Positions 8,752 to 17,594 of a DNA stretch of 64,000 bases are shown one piece after another. The notes beneath the pieces were generated by a model, which was given only the letters and a program-made list of their open reading frames with translations, searched no databases and had not been told where the DNA came from. The first letter of the stretch is position 1. Each line of letters begins with the position of its first letter. A program made the position numbers and the translations under genes. Source of the DNA: Rhabdobacter roseus. GTDB lineage: Bacteria > Bacteroidota > Bacteroidia > Cytophagales > Spirosomataceae. Location: NCBI RefSeq assembly GCF_014202275.1, contig NZ_JACHGF010000002.1, forward strand, positions 1,079,356-1,143,355, given 5' to 3'.

Positions 8752-10236
8752 TTAGTTCACGTCCCACCATTGCTTAGCCCCTTTGCTGTTGTTGCCTCCC
8801 AGCATCTGGACGGCAGCGGCATAGTTGGTGCCGTTCAGCGAAGCTTCCGTAACAGGGTAGCTCATCCGGTAAGGTACCGTCGTCACGGCTTGGTCCAGCG
8901 AACCTCCAGCGGGTGCTACAAAAATTTCCTCCCCCGTGTAGGGATCTTTGAAATCCAGTCGCAAACGCTCCAGCCAGCCCTGAATGCCCTGCATGTACAT
9001 GGCGATCCACTTCTGGCTGCCGATGGCGTCTTTCCAACGGACGGGTACGTAGGGTACATTCTCGATATACGCGTTGGCGGCGGCAGTACTTAGGCCGGTA
9101 TACGCAAAGGAAGCCCGGATGCCGTTTTCGTAGTGCTCCTTGGCGGTCCCGCCCGTATTAAGCCCCAGGTTGCGGGCTTCGATCTCCGCCAGCATGAACT
9201 CCACCTCGGCATAGTCCAGCCAAACGGCCGGGGCCGTGGCGGCAATGGAGAAATTAGCCGAGGGCAGGCTCACGCGGGTTGGGTCACCGTTGGACTGCTG
9301 GGCGTCGCCCTGCCGCAGGCCGTAGATTTCCCCTACGTACGTATTGGTACCCCGAACGGGCTCTGCGTACACCGCCAGGCGCGGGTCTTCGTACTTGTTG
9401 AGGTAGTCAACGAGCGTGGCGCTTACGGCAAAATCTATCCGAGTTTTGAAGGCCTCGTTCAGGGGGTTGTTGTTAGGAGCTCCCGCCAGGTACCTGAACA
9501 AAGCGCTTTCGGCGTTGGAAGAGATGACCCCGCCATTGGCCGGGTCCAGCGACTTAGCAATGGCCGCCGCTGCTTCCGTTGGTTTGACGTCGATCATTCG
9601 CAGGGCAATCCGCATCCGCAGGGAGTTCGCAAACTTTTTCCAGTTTTCAACATTACCACCGTAGATGATATCGCCGGCCAGAAACCCGGGATCGGAGGCG
9701 TTAAGAATACCTACCTGCTGATCCAGGGTAGCCAGCAGCCGCTCGTACACTTCCGGCCCGGACTCATAACGTGGAGTAATGATCTCGTTGTTGAGCGCTT
9801 CAGTGTAAGGAATGGGGCCGCCGTAGATATCCGATATATAATGAAAGACCATGGTCTTCATGACTTCCGCAATCGCGACCCGGTTTTCATAGCCAAGTAC
9901 CTGCCTTTCGCGTTCGATTTCCTGCGATTCGCTGAGTTCCCGAAGTACGTCCGCATACAGGGCATTCCAAGTGGTTTGGTTGGTACCTTCTCGAATCAGG
10001 TACCGGCTTTCGTCCGAGTAGTAAGTCGACGACCAGTATTGGGCGTAGTACATGCCCATGCGACCGTTGTTCCAATCATCCCAAATCTGGTTGGAAAAAT
10101 TGTATTGGGCCGTCGTAAAAAACTGACCCGACTCCGCCGCCGTGGGCTGGTTGGGGTTCATGTTCATCTCTTGCAAATCGTTGCAGGAGGCCATGAACAA
10201 AAGTGAACCCAGGTATAAACAATTTTTTAGTTTCAT
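8752..10236 (-). CDS. SusD/RagB-like outer-membrane lipoprotein (locus 2)
   Basis: 494 residues with lipoprotein signal MKLKNCLYLGSLLFMASC (Cys 18), then MNMNPNQPTAAESGQFFTTAQYNFSNQIWDDWNNGRMGMYYAQYWSS, as in SusD-like_2 proteins. Internal TPR-type helices (VMKTMVFHYISDIYGGPIPYTEALN) and a C-terminal WLDYAEVEFMLAEIEARN repeat region are present. It is 59 bp downstream of its SusC partner (10296-13496). Its order and fold match the neighbouring pair, yet its sequence differs enough that the two loci probably take different ligands. Ligand not inferable. Confidence 0.92.
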   Translation of the reverse strand: MKLKNCLYLGSLLFMASCNDLQEMNMNPNQPTAAESGQFFTTAQYNFSNQIWDDWNNGRMGMYYAQYWSSTYYSDESRYLIREGTNQTTWNALYADVLRELSESQEIERERQVLGYENRVAIAEVMKTMVFHYISDIYGGPIPYTEALNNEIITPRYESGPEVYERLLATLDQQVGILNASDPGFLAGDIIYGGNVENWKKFANSLRMRIALRMIDVKPTEAAAAIAKSLDPANGGVISSNAESALFRYLAGAPNNNPLNEAFKTRIDFAVSATLVDYLNKYEDPRLAVYAEPVRGTNTYVGEIYGLRQGDAQQSNGDPTRVSLPSANFSIAATAPAVWLDYAEVEFMLAEIEARNLGLNTGGTAKEHYENGIRASFAYTGLSTAAANAYIENVPYVPVRWKDAIGSQKWIAMYMQGIQGWLERLRLDFKDPYTGEEIFVAPAGGSLDQAVTTVPYRMSYPVTEASLNGTNYAAAVQMLGGNNSKGAKQWWDVN

Positions 10237-10295
10237 TTTTTGTAACTAGTTAAGCTTTACAACTCTTTATTCTTACCACACGTACTAGGCTGCGC

Positions 10296-13200
10296 TTACA
10301 ACCCAAAAGACAATGTGAAGCCTACTGAACGCACCGAAGGCAGCGCCGAGCCCTCTATACCCTGGATGTTGGTAATGGAGCTGGTGATGTTGGAGGGATC
10401 GATGTGCTTCGAGTTGGATTTGAGCAACAGGAGGTTCCGGCCCGAAATCGCCAGGTTGGCGTTTTGAATGATCTTACCTCCAAACCATTTGGCGGGCAGC
10501 GCGTAGCCAATCCTAACTTCACGTAGGTAGATGTAGCTGGCATCGACCACATCGGCGGCGTTAATCACGTAGCCTCCGTTGGAATAATAGTATTCGATTG
10601 GGTCCAGAGCCACGGTATTGGGAGCGCCTTCGGCCGTGACGCCGGGGGCTATCATCCCGTCTTCCCGTACGTTGTTAGCGGCCGTTTCTTCCAGAATCCC
10701 CGACATCCTTCCGAACATCTGGGTCGTGGAGAAGAAACTACCCCCCTTCTGGAAGTCGATCAGGGCCGAAAGCGAGAGGTTTTTATACCGGAAGGTATTG
10801 GTCACCCCCCCTACGAAGTCCGGCAGTACCGAGCCGATCACTTCCTGCTCGTTGGATCTTAGGTAGGCTCCGTCGGCGTCGACGATTTTATTTCCATTAT
10901 CATCGTATACGAAGTTATATCCGACAATCGAACCGTACGATTCTCCCTCACGAGCCTGTAATTGCACCGCAAATGGCGCGTTCACCAGCACATAAATCTT
11001 CTGCTCGTCGGTAAGCTTCACGACCTTGTTGCGGTTACGGGCCCAGTTGACGTTGATGTTCCAACTGAAGTTATTAGCCTGAATAGCGGTAGCATTTAGG
11101 CTTAGCTCAACCCCTTTATTTTCGACCAGCCCGGCGTTCGTGAAGCGGTTGGTATAGCCCGTAGTAGCTGATTGCGACAGGGCAATGATCTGGTTCTTGG
11201 TTTGTCGATTATAATAAGATGCATTTAGCCCTAGCCTGTTACCAAAGAACCGGAGCTCGGTACCTATTTCAAACTCGTTGGTAATCTCCGGCATCAGATT
11301 CTGATTGGGCAGGGAGTTGGGTACCGACACGCGCGAGTCCGAGCCGAAAGGCTGACGAAGCTCGTAGGAAAGCAGCGTATTATAAGGATCAGTATCATTA
11401 CCCACCGAAGCCAGCGCTGCCCTTAGTTTCCCGAAGGACAACCAAGAAACATTGACCAAAGACTCCGTAAATACCCACGACAGCGAAGCCGACGGGTAGA
11501 AGTAGGAGTTGTTACCGGCTGGTAGCGTAGAAGACCAGTCATTACGAGCCGTCAGGTCCAGGTACAGCTGGTTGGCAAAGCCCAAAGAGGCGTTGGCAAA
11601 TACAGAATTAATCTGCTTCTCAGACTTGGCATCATAGACCGTGGGGCGAGCGATCGATGCGTTCAGGTTGTATACGTCGGAGCTGAGTCCGTCTACGGTA
11701 GCTCCTCCGGAGGTACTTCGGATGCGGCGCATGATGTTACCTCCTACGTAAGCGTTCAGCGAGAAATTATCCGAGAAGTAGTTGTCGTAGTGAATTAACC
11801 CTTGGAAGTTATTTTCGTTATGGTTCAGCTTATACAAAGCGTAGCCCGGAATATCCTGCGAGCCGATGGCCGTCCGCTCCTCCTGCCTTTCGGAGTAGAA
11901 GTCGGTCATGAACTTCACGTCGGCGCTCCAGTGCTCGTTGAATTTATAGGCGGTCATCACGTTTCCGTACATGCGGTCCCGGCTGTCGTTCTGGTAGTTT
12001 TTGTACCGAGTCCAGTAGGGATTATCCGTGTACTTAGGGGTAGGATCATCCCAGCTGTTCCGGTTCCAGGTGAGTTGGGTACCGTCGGGTAGTTGGTAAT
12101 CTTTCATTTTGTCCATATCCCACTGGCGTTGGCCCCACTGGTAAAACGCCTGCGTTACGTTCAGGCCCGAGTAGCCCGTACCCGGACGCCCCACGGCCTG
12201 GTTGGACACGTAGTTGGCATTGGTAGAAACGGACAGTTTCTCGCTCAGATTATACGTACCGTTAAAGCCGAAGTTATGCCGCTTGTAGGAAGAGTTTGGT
12301 AAAATAAACTTTTGATCCAGGTTGGAGTACGAAAATCGAAAGGTACCGTTGTCGTTTCCGCCATCGAAGGAAATCGAGTTGGTCAGGGTAGTACCGGTTT
12401 CGAAGAAATTCCGGACGTTGTTGGGCTGCGGCGACCAGGCGCTCAGCGTACCGAATTCGGGGTTGCCCCGCTCGCGGTCCCAGCTCCAGTAGGGGCGGTA
12501 CATTTGCCCCAGTAGCTCGGGGCCCCACGATTCGTCCGTGCCGTAGTCCGGGATCAGGTCGTAGCTGCGGCCATCGTCGTCGGTATAGTACCCTTGGCGT
12601 CCGTCGGGAAAAGCCTCCGGGTTTTCGTCGTAGTAGAGGCGGGTAAAGTCATAGCCTCCGCCGTAGCGGTTCTGAAACTTGGGCAGTACGGATACCCGCT
12701 CCATGGTAGCTCCCAAGGTATAGTTCACGCCGACCCCCTTCCGGGAAGAACCTCGCTTGGTCGTAATCATAATGACTCCATTCGCTCCCCGGCTCCCCCA
12801 GAGGGCCGTTGCCGCAGCACCCTTAAGTACTGTCACCGTCTCGATGTCATTCGGATTAAGATCCTGAATGGTGTTACCATAGTCATAGCCACCGCCACCG
12901 CGTTGCTGGTTGGTGGTATTGGTATTGGAATTATCAAAAGGCATTCCGTCCACCACAAACAGGGCGTTGTTATTGCCCGTAATGGAGCTTACTCCGCGCA
13001 CCGTCACCTTCACCGATCCGCCCATGGCACCCGAGTTGGTGCCTACCTGTACTCCAGCCAACTTTCCGGTCAGGGAATTGGCCACGTTGGTTTCCCGGAC
13101 TTCACTGAGTTCGGTTCCCTGGATGGTCTGGGCGGCATAGCCGATGGATTTCTCTTCGCGCCTGATCCCCAGGGCCGTCACCACGACCTCTTGCAGCTGA

Positions 13201-13496
13201 TTTATATCATTGGCCAACGTTACGTTGATCTCCGTCTGATTTCCAACGGCTATTTCCTGAGAAACAAAACCAATAAAACTAAACACCAAGGTACCTCCCG
13301 TAGGTACCTGTAAACTGTAAGTACCCTCTCCGCTGGTAGAGGTACCCCGAGTGGTTCCTTTCAGGGCTATGTTTACGCCCGGAAGTACAGAGCCATCTTC
13401 TGCCGTCACTCTTCCCGTCACTGTTCGCTCCTGGGCCAATGCTAGTGTACTACTGAGCAGCACCGCCATCAGGACACTTGATAAAAACTTCTTCAT
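10296..13496 (-). CDS. SusC/RagA-family TonB-linked outer-membrane transporter (locus 2)
   Basis: 1066 residues: signal peptide (1-21), regulatory-like beta domain (VTGRVTAEDGSVLPGVNIALKGTTRGT), LQEVVVTALGIRREEKSIGYA, a plug with NSLTGKLAGVQVGTNSGAMGGSVKVTVRGVSSITGNNNALFVVDGMP and VLKGAAATALWGSRGANGVIMITTKRG, then the barrel. The last residues are TLSFGL, so the terminal aromatic seen in many barrels sits two residues in. It is partnered with the SusD at 8752-10236. A canonical promoter lies just upstream. Confidence 0.96.
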   Translation of the reverse strand: MKKFLSSVLMAVLLSSTLALAQERTVTGRVTAEDGSVLPGVNIALKGTTRGTSTSGEGTYSLQVPTGGTLVFSFIGFVSQEIAVGNQTEINVTLANDINQLQEVVVTALGIRREEKSIGYAAQTIQGTELSEVRETNVANSLTGKLAGVQVGTNSGAMGGSVKVTVRGVSSITGNNNALFVVDGMPFDNSNTNTTNQQRGGGGYDYGNTIQDLNPNDIETVTVLKGAAATALWGSRGANGVIMITTKRGSSRKGVGVNYTLGATMERVSVLPKFQNRYGGGYDFTRLYYDENPEAFPDGRQGYYTDDDGRSYDLIPDYGTDESWGPELLGQMYRPYWSWDRERGNPEFGTLSAWSPQPNNVRNFFETGTTLTNSISFDGGNDNGTFRFSYSNLDQKFILPNSSYKRHNFGFNGTYNLSEKLSVSTNANYVSNQAVGRPGTGYSGLNVTQAFYQWGQRQWDMDKMKDYQLPDGTQLTWNRNSWDDPTPKYTDNPYWTRYKNYQNDSRDRMYGNVMTAYKFNEHWSADVKFMTDFYSERQEERTAIGSQDIPGYALYKLNHNENNFQGLIHYDNYFSDNFSLNAYVGGNIMRRIRSTSGGATVDGLSSDVYNLNASIARPTVYDAKSEKQINSVFANASLGFANQLYLDLTARNDWSSTLPAGNNSYFYPSASLSWVFTESLVNVSWLSFGKLRAALASVGNDTDPYNTLLSYELRQPFGSDSRVSVPNSLPNQNLMPEITNEFEIGTELRFFGNRLGLNASYYNRQTKNQIIALSQSATTGYTNRFTNAGLVENKGVELSLNATAIQANNFSWNINVNWARNRNKVVKLTDEQKIYVLVNAPFAVQLQAREGESYGSIVGYNFVYDDNGNKIVDADGAYLRSNEQEVIGSVLPDFVGGVTNTFRYKNLSLSALIDFQKGGSFFSTTQMFGRMSGILEETAANNVREDGMIAPGVTAEGAPNTVALDPIEYYYSNGGYVINAADVVDASYIYLREVRIGYALPAKWFGGKIIQNANLAISGRNLLLLKSNSKHIDPSNITSSITNIQGIEGSALPSVRSVGFTLSFGL

Positions 13497-13536
13497 ACAA
13501 GTAGACTTTTGTTGATAAATAGTTCACTAATAATTA

Positions 13537-13567
13537 CAAAGATAACTATGCATTATGTACCCACCAA
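13537..13567 (-). promoter_or_regulatory. Bacteroidota-type promoter of SusC locus 2
   Basis: Minus-strand -7 box TATCTTTG (13537-13544) with TTG (13565-13567) 20 bp upstream. The arrangement and the 40-bp leader closely copy the promoter of SusC locus 1, in keeping with duplication of the whole unit. Confidence 0.7.
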
Positions 13568-13730
13568 GTACTTAGCTCATTTACCAAAATTTAATTCGGC
13601 ATATGAGCCTTTCGGGAATAGAAACAATTAAAATAGTTAAAGGTTATAGCCTTTAACCCAATTTTCAGTAAGTACACTTTAGAGTAACAAACGGGTACTT
13701 TCTGCATATCATTAGAATCCAGTTAGAAAC

Positions 13731-13761
13731 TTGCAGACTCTCAAAGAGTTATGTATCTTTG
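13731..13761 (+). promoter_or_regulatory. Candidate plus-strand promoter into the gene-free leader
   Basis: TTG at 13731-13733 and TATCTTTG at 13754-13761, spaced 20 bp, match the house-keeping Bacteroidota pattern. A second -7-like box, TACTTTTG, lies at 13824-13831 with a poor -33. Transcription from here would cross the hairpin-rich region before the SusC start at 14465, more than 700 bp away. Confidence 0.5.
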
Positions 13762-13831
13762 GTAACATTTTAAAATTCATAAATAATTTGGATGAGGGTA
13801 CTTTCATTAAATCGTTTTTTTTCTACTTTTG

Positions 13832-14300
13832 CTAGCATACTCCCCTTAATTGTCCTTCCTCGGCCTGCGGATTATTTCCCTAGGCAACCCGATGACCCGG
13901 TTTTACTAGCAGGCAAAAGCCATTTATTTAAGGCTTAAAATCCCTCGCTAGTTGTGCTGGATTTCAGGCACTTTATATTAGTATATGCCGTGGAAGGACA
14001 GCCCCCCTGTATTTGAGGAACACCAATGTAATCTTGGTGTTGGCCAGAGAAGGCAAAGTTCCCTAGCCTACTCAACCCAATGCTAGGCTACGGCTGCTTT
14101 GGTAGGGGCAATACATGGTTACAAATGGCGCTGATTCCAAGACAAGCTATAGACCTCTTGCCTGCCTAATGAGCTCACTTCAAGGAGGATTTTCTAGCAA
14201 GTAGCTATAGATAGGAAAAGACCAGGGAAAGAAGCTATATGTTGAAATACTTATTGCCTAAGCAAATAACTTTAAAAAAATCATATCCATAGTTCATAAA
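13832..14300 (+). other. Gene-free, hairpin-rich stretch before SusC locus 3
   Basis: No credible reading frame is present on either strand. Several short perfect hairpins are: GTGC/GCAC around 13958-13975, AACACCAA/TTGGTGTT at 14019-14041 (8 bp, 7-nt loop), and TAGCCTA/TAGGCTA at 14064-14090. The element AGCTATAG occurs twice (about 14143 and 14203). A plus-strand promoter pattern precedes it. It could be a structured non-coding RNA, a long regulatory leader, or the eroded remains of a mobile element. I could not match it to RNase P RNA, tmRNA, SRP RNA, or the TPP or cobalamin riboswitches. The strand is assumed from the promoter. Confidence 0.35.
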
Positions 14301-14464
14301 GTACCATGATAAAATCAACAAACAATTCATTACTAATCAATTACTTAAATACAAAATGCCTATGTAAATAAAGGTTACATTAATTTTAGCTGTATCGCTG
14401 TTTTACTATTTATCGTTACCCATTTATTATTATTGCATTAACAATCTAACCAAACATTAATCGT

Positions 14465-17400
14465 ATGAAGAAGTATTTATTCACGTTTATGACCTTGTTT
14501 TGGGCTGGGCTTGCGCTGGCACAGGACAGAGTGATTTCCGGTAGAGTCACCTCTACCGACGACGGTTCCAGCATTCCGGGTGTCAGTATTCTGGTAAAGG
14601 GTACTTCGGTAGGAAGTACCTCCGACACCGAAGGAAACTACCGGATCAATGTTCCAACGGGAGCCAACACCCTGGTTTTTAGCTTTGTAGGCCTCCTCCC
14701 CGAAGAGGTAGCCATCGGCAACCGCAGTGTGATTAATGTTGAGCTCCGCTCGGACATAAAAGCACTGAGCGAGGTAGTGGTAGTGGGTTATGGTACGCAG
14801 CAGCGCCGCGATGTAACCGGCTCGGTAGGTACCATCAAAGGAGAAGGCATCAAGGATATGGCCATTCCCAGCTTCGATAAGTTCCTGCAAGGACAAGTAG
14901 CGGGGGTACAAGCTTCCGTTCCCAGCGGAATGTTGGGGCAACCCGCCCGGATTCGGATTCGGGGTACCAACTCCATCTCCAACAGTTCTGACCCACTCTA
15001 CGTGGTAGATGGACTGCCCTACATCTCTGGTGATCAGGGCGGAAATACGACCAACAACCCCCTTGGCGACATTAACCCAAATGACATTGAGAGCGTTGAG
15101 GTACTGAAAGACGGATCAGCCACGGCTATTTACGGTTCCCGGGCGGCTAATGGGGTGATTCTTATTACCACCAAACGAGGTAAACTAGGCGCTCCCCGCC
15201 TGACCTACGATGGCTGGATGGCTGTTTCGCAACCTTCTAAATATTTCGATTTGATGAATGCGGACGAGTTTATCGCCATCACCAACGAAAAACTGGCCAA
15301 TGCCAACCCCAGTTTGCCCGCTGCCGCATTTCCTACCTTGAATCCCGAAACCGGTGAAGCCTACGATACCGACTGGCAACGCGTGATTCTACGCAATGGC
15401 TTTCAGCACAACCACGCCCTGTCGTTCAGTGGTGCAACGGCTCAGACCAACTACTACTTTTCGCTGGGCTTTACCGACATGGAAGGGAACATCAACGCCA
15501 ATAACCAGCGTCGGTTTACGTTCCGGTCTAAGCTCGACCAAAAAGCTTTCAACGATAAGCTCACGTTTGGTATGAATATGGCCGTGTCACATACGACTAA
15601 CACAGGTCTTAACACGGGTACCAACGCGCTGTCTGGTAACGTAGCCGGGGCTATCTATGCCTTCCCGAACGTACCCGTAAAATGGCCCGATGGATCGTAC
15701 AACCTGAGCTCTGACTTAGGTAGCCTCGGGCCCGGTGCCAATACCCGAGCCATCTTCGGAAACTACACCAACCAGGGCTTTATACTAGAGAACAACATCT
15801 ACAAAAATCAAAGCCTTAACCTAACCGGGAATACGTTTATAGATTTAGAGGTATTGGAAGGCTTGCATGTACGATCTATGATTGGTATCAATTACCTGAA
15901 CGGAGAAGATTACATGTTTACGCACCCAGGACACGGTGACGGACGTGGCGTAAACGGGCGTATCCAACAGTATAACCTGCCTTCGTTCCGCTACAACTGG
16001 CAGAATACCCTCAGCTACAACAAAACCCTTGGTGAAAGTAACCTGGGCGTAGTGGTGGGTCTGGAGCATCAAAAAACCCGGACCAGATGGTTCCTTGCGC
16101 ACGGGACCAACTTATCCAGCATCTACTTTGGGGAAAATGAAAACATCATCAGTGGTTCACTGACCAACCAGTTCGTCGGCGGTACGGCCTCGGAACGCGC
16201 CTTCTCCTCGGTATTCGCGCGGGCCAACTACTCCCTCAAAGATCGGTACCTGCTGACAGCCACCGTTCGGAACGACAAAATTTCTTCGCTGCCTCACGGC
16301 AATCAGTCGGCCCTACTACCCGGGGTGTCTGTAGGATGGCGGATTTCGGAAGAAGATTTCTTTAAAGGTGCGAGTGGCTTAGAATTCATTAGCGAGCTGA
16401 AACTACGCGGTGGATGGGCCAAAGTAGGGAACGTAGAGATCGGAAACTACCCCTATGCTGGTATTTTTGCGGCCGCTCAATACGGCGATTGGAGCGGCCT
16501 CCGCTTCAACCAGGTGGGTAATAGCAACCTCAGCTTCGAAACCAGTAATAAAACCAACTTCGGTTTGGACCTATCACTGCTATCGAACCGCATCAGCTTC
16601 ACGGCGGAGTACTTCAAGAACGACATTGACAACCTGATTCTGCAGGCACCTACCCCTCCTTCTTTGGGTATTCCTGCCAACCAGATTGCCCAAAACGTGG
16701 GTGCGATGTACAACAAAGGCTGGGAATTCTCGTTGACTAGCACCAACATCCAGGCGGGTGGATTTGCCTGGAGAAGCAATTTTAACGTAACATTCATTAA
16801 AAACGAAGTATTACGACTGGTTAATGACATTAACAGCGCCTACCACGTGACCCGTGAGGGCGAACCCATCGGCTCCTTCTTTGGCTACCAGTACCACGGC
16901 GTAAACCCAGCCAATGGTAACCCTATTTTTGAGAAAGCCGACGGAAGCCTGGTGCAGCAACGGGTAGGCGCTACGACCTTCGCGGTGTATGATCCCGCAA
17001 ACCCAGCCGTTACTAATGTAAACGCCCCTGCGCTCACTTTTGCTGACAAGCGTATCCTGGGCCGCTCTAACCCAACCTGGTTTGGTGGATTTAATAACAC
17101 CTTCACGTACAATAATTTTGATCTGAACGTCTTCTTCACCTACTCTGGTGGTAATAAAGTGTATAACGTGACGCGCCAGGAACAGTTGGTCAACCAGGTG
17201 TTTGGAAATGGAGGACGTGAGCTACTGAATCGCTGGACGGGCGAAGGACAGGTTACGGATGTACCCAGACTGGCATTTCTGTCTGACGCAAACGTGAACC
17301 AAACCGGCCATACCAACAGCCGATTCCTGGAAAATGGCAGTTTCCTAAGGGCTCAGAACATTGGTTTGGGATATACTCTACCATCAAATTTGCGCAACCG

Positions 17401-17581
17401 CATCAAGTCTAACTCGTTCCGGGTGTACGCACAAATTCAAAATGCGTTTGTCATCACGAAGTACACGGGTCTTGATCCTGAGTTGAACAGCAGCGTAACA
17501 ACTAACCAGCAGCCCGGACTAGATAACCGTACTAACCCCATTCCCCGCGTGTACACGGTTGGACTTAATTTAGGTTTTTAA
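14465..17581 (+). CDS. SusC/RagA-family TonB-linked outer-membrane transporter (locus 3)
   Basis: 1038 residues. Signal peptide MKKYLFTFMTLFWAGLALAQ, regulatory-like domain (ISGRVTSTDDGSSIPGVSILVKGTSVGS), LSEVVVVGYGTQQRRDVTGSV, plug with FDKFLQGQVAGVQASVPSGMLGQPARIRIRGTNSISNSSDPLYVVDG and VLKDGSATAIYGSRAANGVILITTKRGK, and a barrel ending in VGLNLGF. This is the standard SusC architecture and more typical than loci 1 and 2. SusD follows after 13 bp. No TAnnTTTG box is seen in the 150 bp before the start, so expression may depend on an alternative sigma factor or on the far upstream promoter. Confidence 0.96.
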   Translation: MKKYLFTFMTLFWAGLALAQDRVISGRVTSTDDGSSIPGVSILVKGTSVGSTSDTEGNYRINVPTGANTLVFSFVGLLPEEVAIGNRSVINVELRSDIKALSEVVVVGYGTQQRRDVTGSVGTIKGEGIKDMAIPSFDKFLQGQVAGVQASVPSGMLGQPARIRIRGTNSISNSSDPLYVVDGLPYISGDQGGNTTNNPLGDINPNDIESVEVLKDGSATAIYGSRAANGVILITTKRGKLGAPRLTYDGWMAVSQPSKYFDLMNADEFIAITNEKLANANPSLPAAAFPTLNPETGEAYDTDWQRVILRNGFQHNHALSFSGATAQTNYYFSLGFTDMEGNINANNQRRFTFRSKLDQKAFNDKLTFGMNMAVSHTTNTGLNTGTNALSGNVAGAIYAFPNVPVKWPDGSYNLSSDLGSLGPGANTRAIFGNYTNQGFILENNIYKNQSLNLTGNTFIDLEVLEGLHVRSMIGINYLNGEDYMFTHPGHGDGRGVNGRIQQYNLPSFRYNWQNTLSYNKTLGESNLGVVVGLEHQKTRTRWFLAHGTNLSSIYFGENENIISGSLTNQFVGGTASERAFSSVFARANYSLKDRYLLTATVRNDKISSLPHGNQSALLPGVSVGWRISEEDFFKGASGLEFISELKLRGGWAKVGNVEIGNYPYAGIFAAAQYGDWSGLRFNQVGNSNLSFETSNKTNFGLDLSLLSNRISFTAEYFKNDIDNLILQAPTPPSLGIPANQIAQNVGAMYNKGWEFSLTSTNIQAGGFAWRSNFNVTFIKNEVLRLVNDINSAYHVTREGEPIGSFFGYQYHGVNPANGNPIFEKADGSLVQQRVGATTFAVYDPANPAVTNVNAPALTFADKRILGRSNPTWFGGFNNTFTYNNFDLNVFFTYSGGNKVYNVTRQEQLVNQVFGNGGRELLNRWTGEGQVTDVPRLAFLSDANVNQTGHTNSRFLENGSFLRAQNIGLGYTLPSNLRNRIKSNSFRVYAQIQNAFVITKYTGLDPELNSSVTTNQQPGLDNRTNPIPRVYTVGLNLGF

Positions 17582-17594
17582 TTGACTTCGCTCT

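Noticed and set aside
13865-13920. SAM-riboswitch-like bits (GGCAACC and GATGA)
   Set aside because: The two motifs are in the wrong order and the surrounding stems of a SAM-I aptamer are absent. No methionine gene follows.
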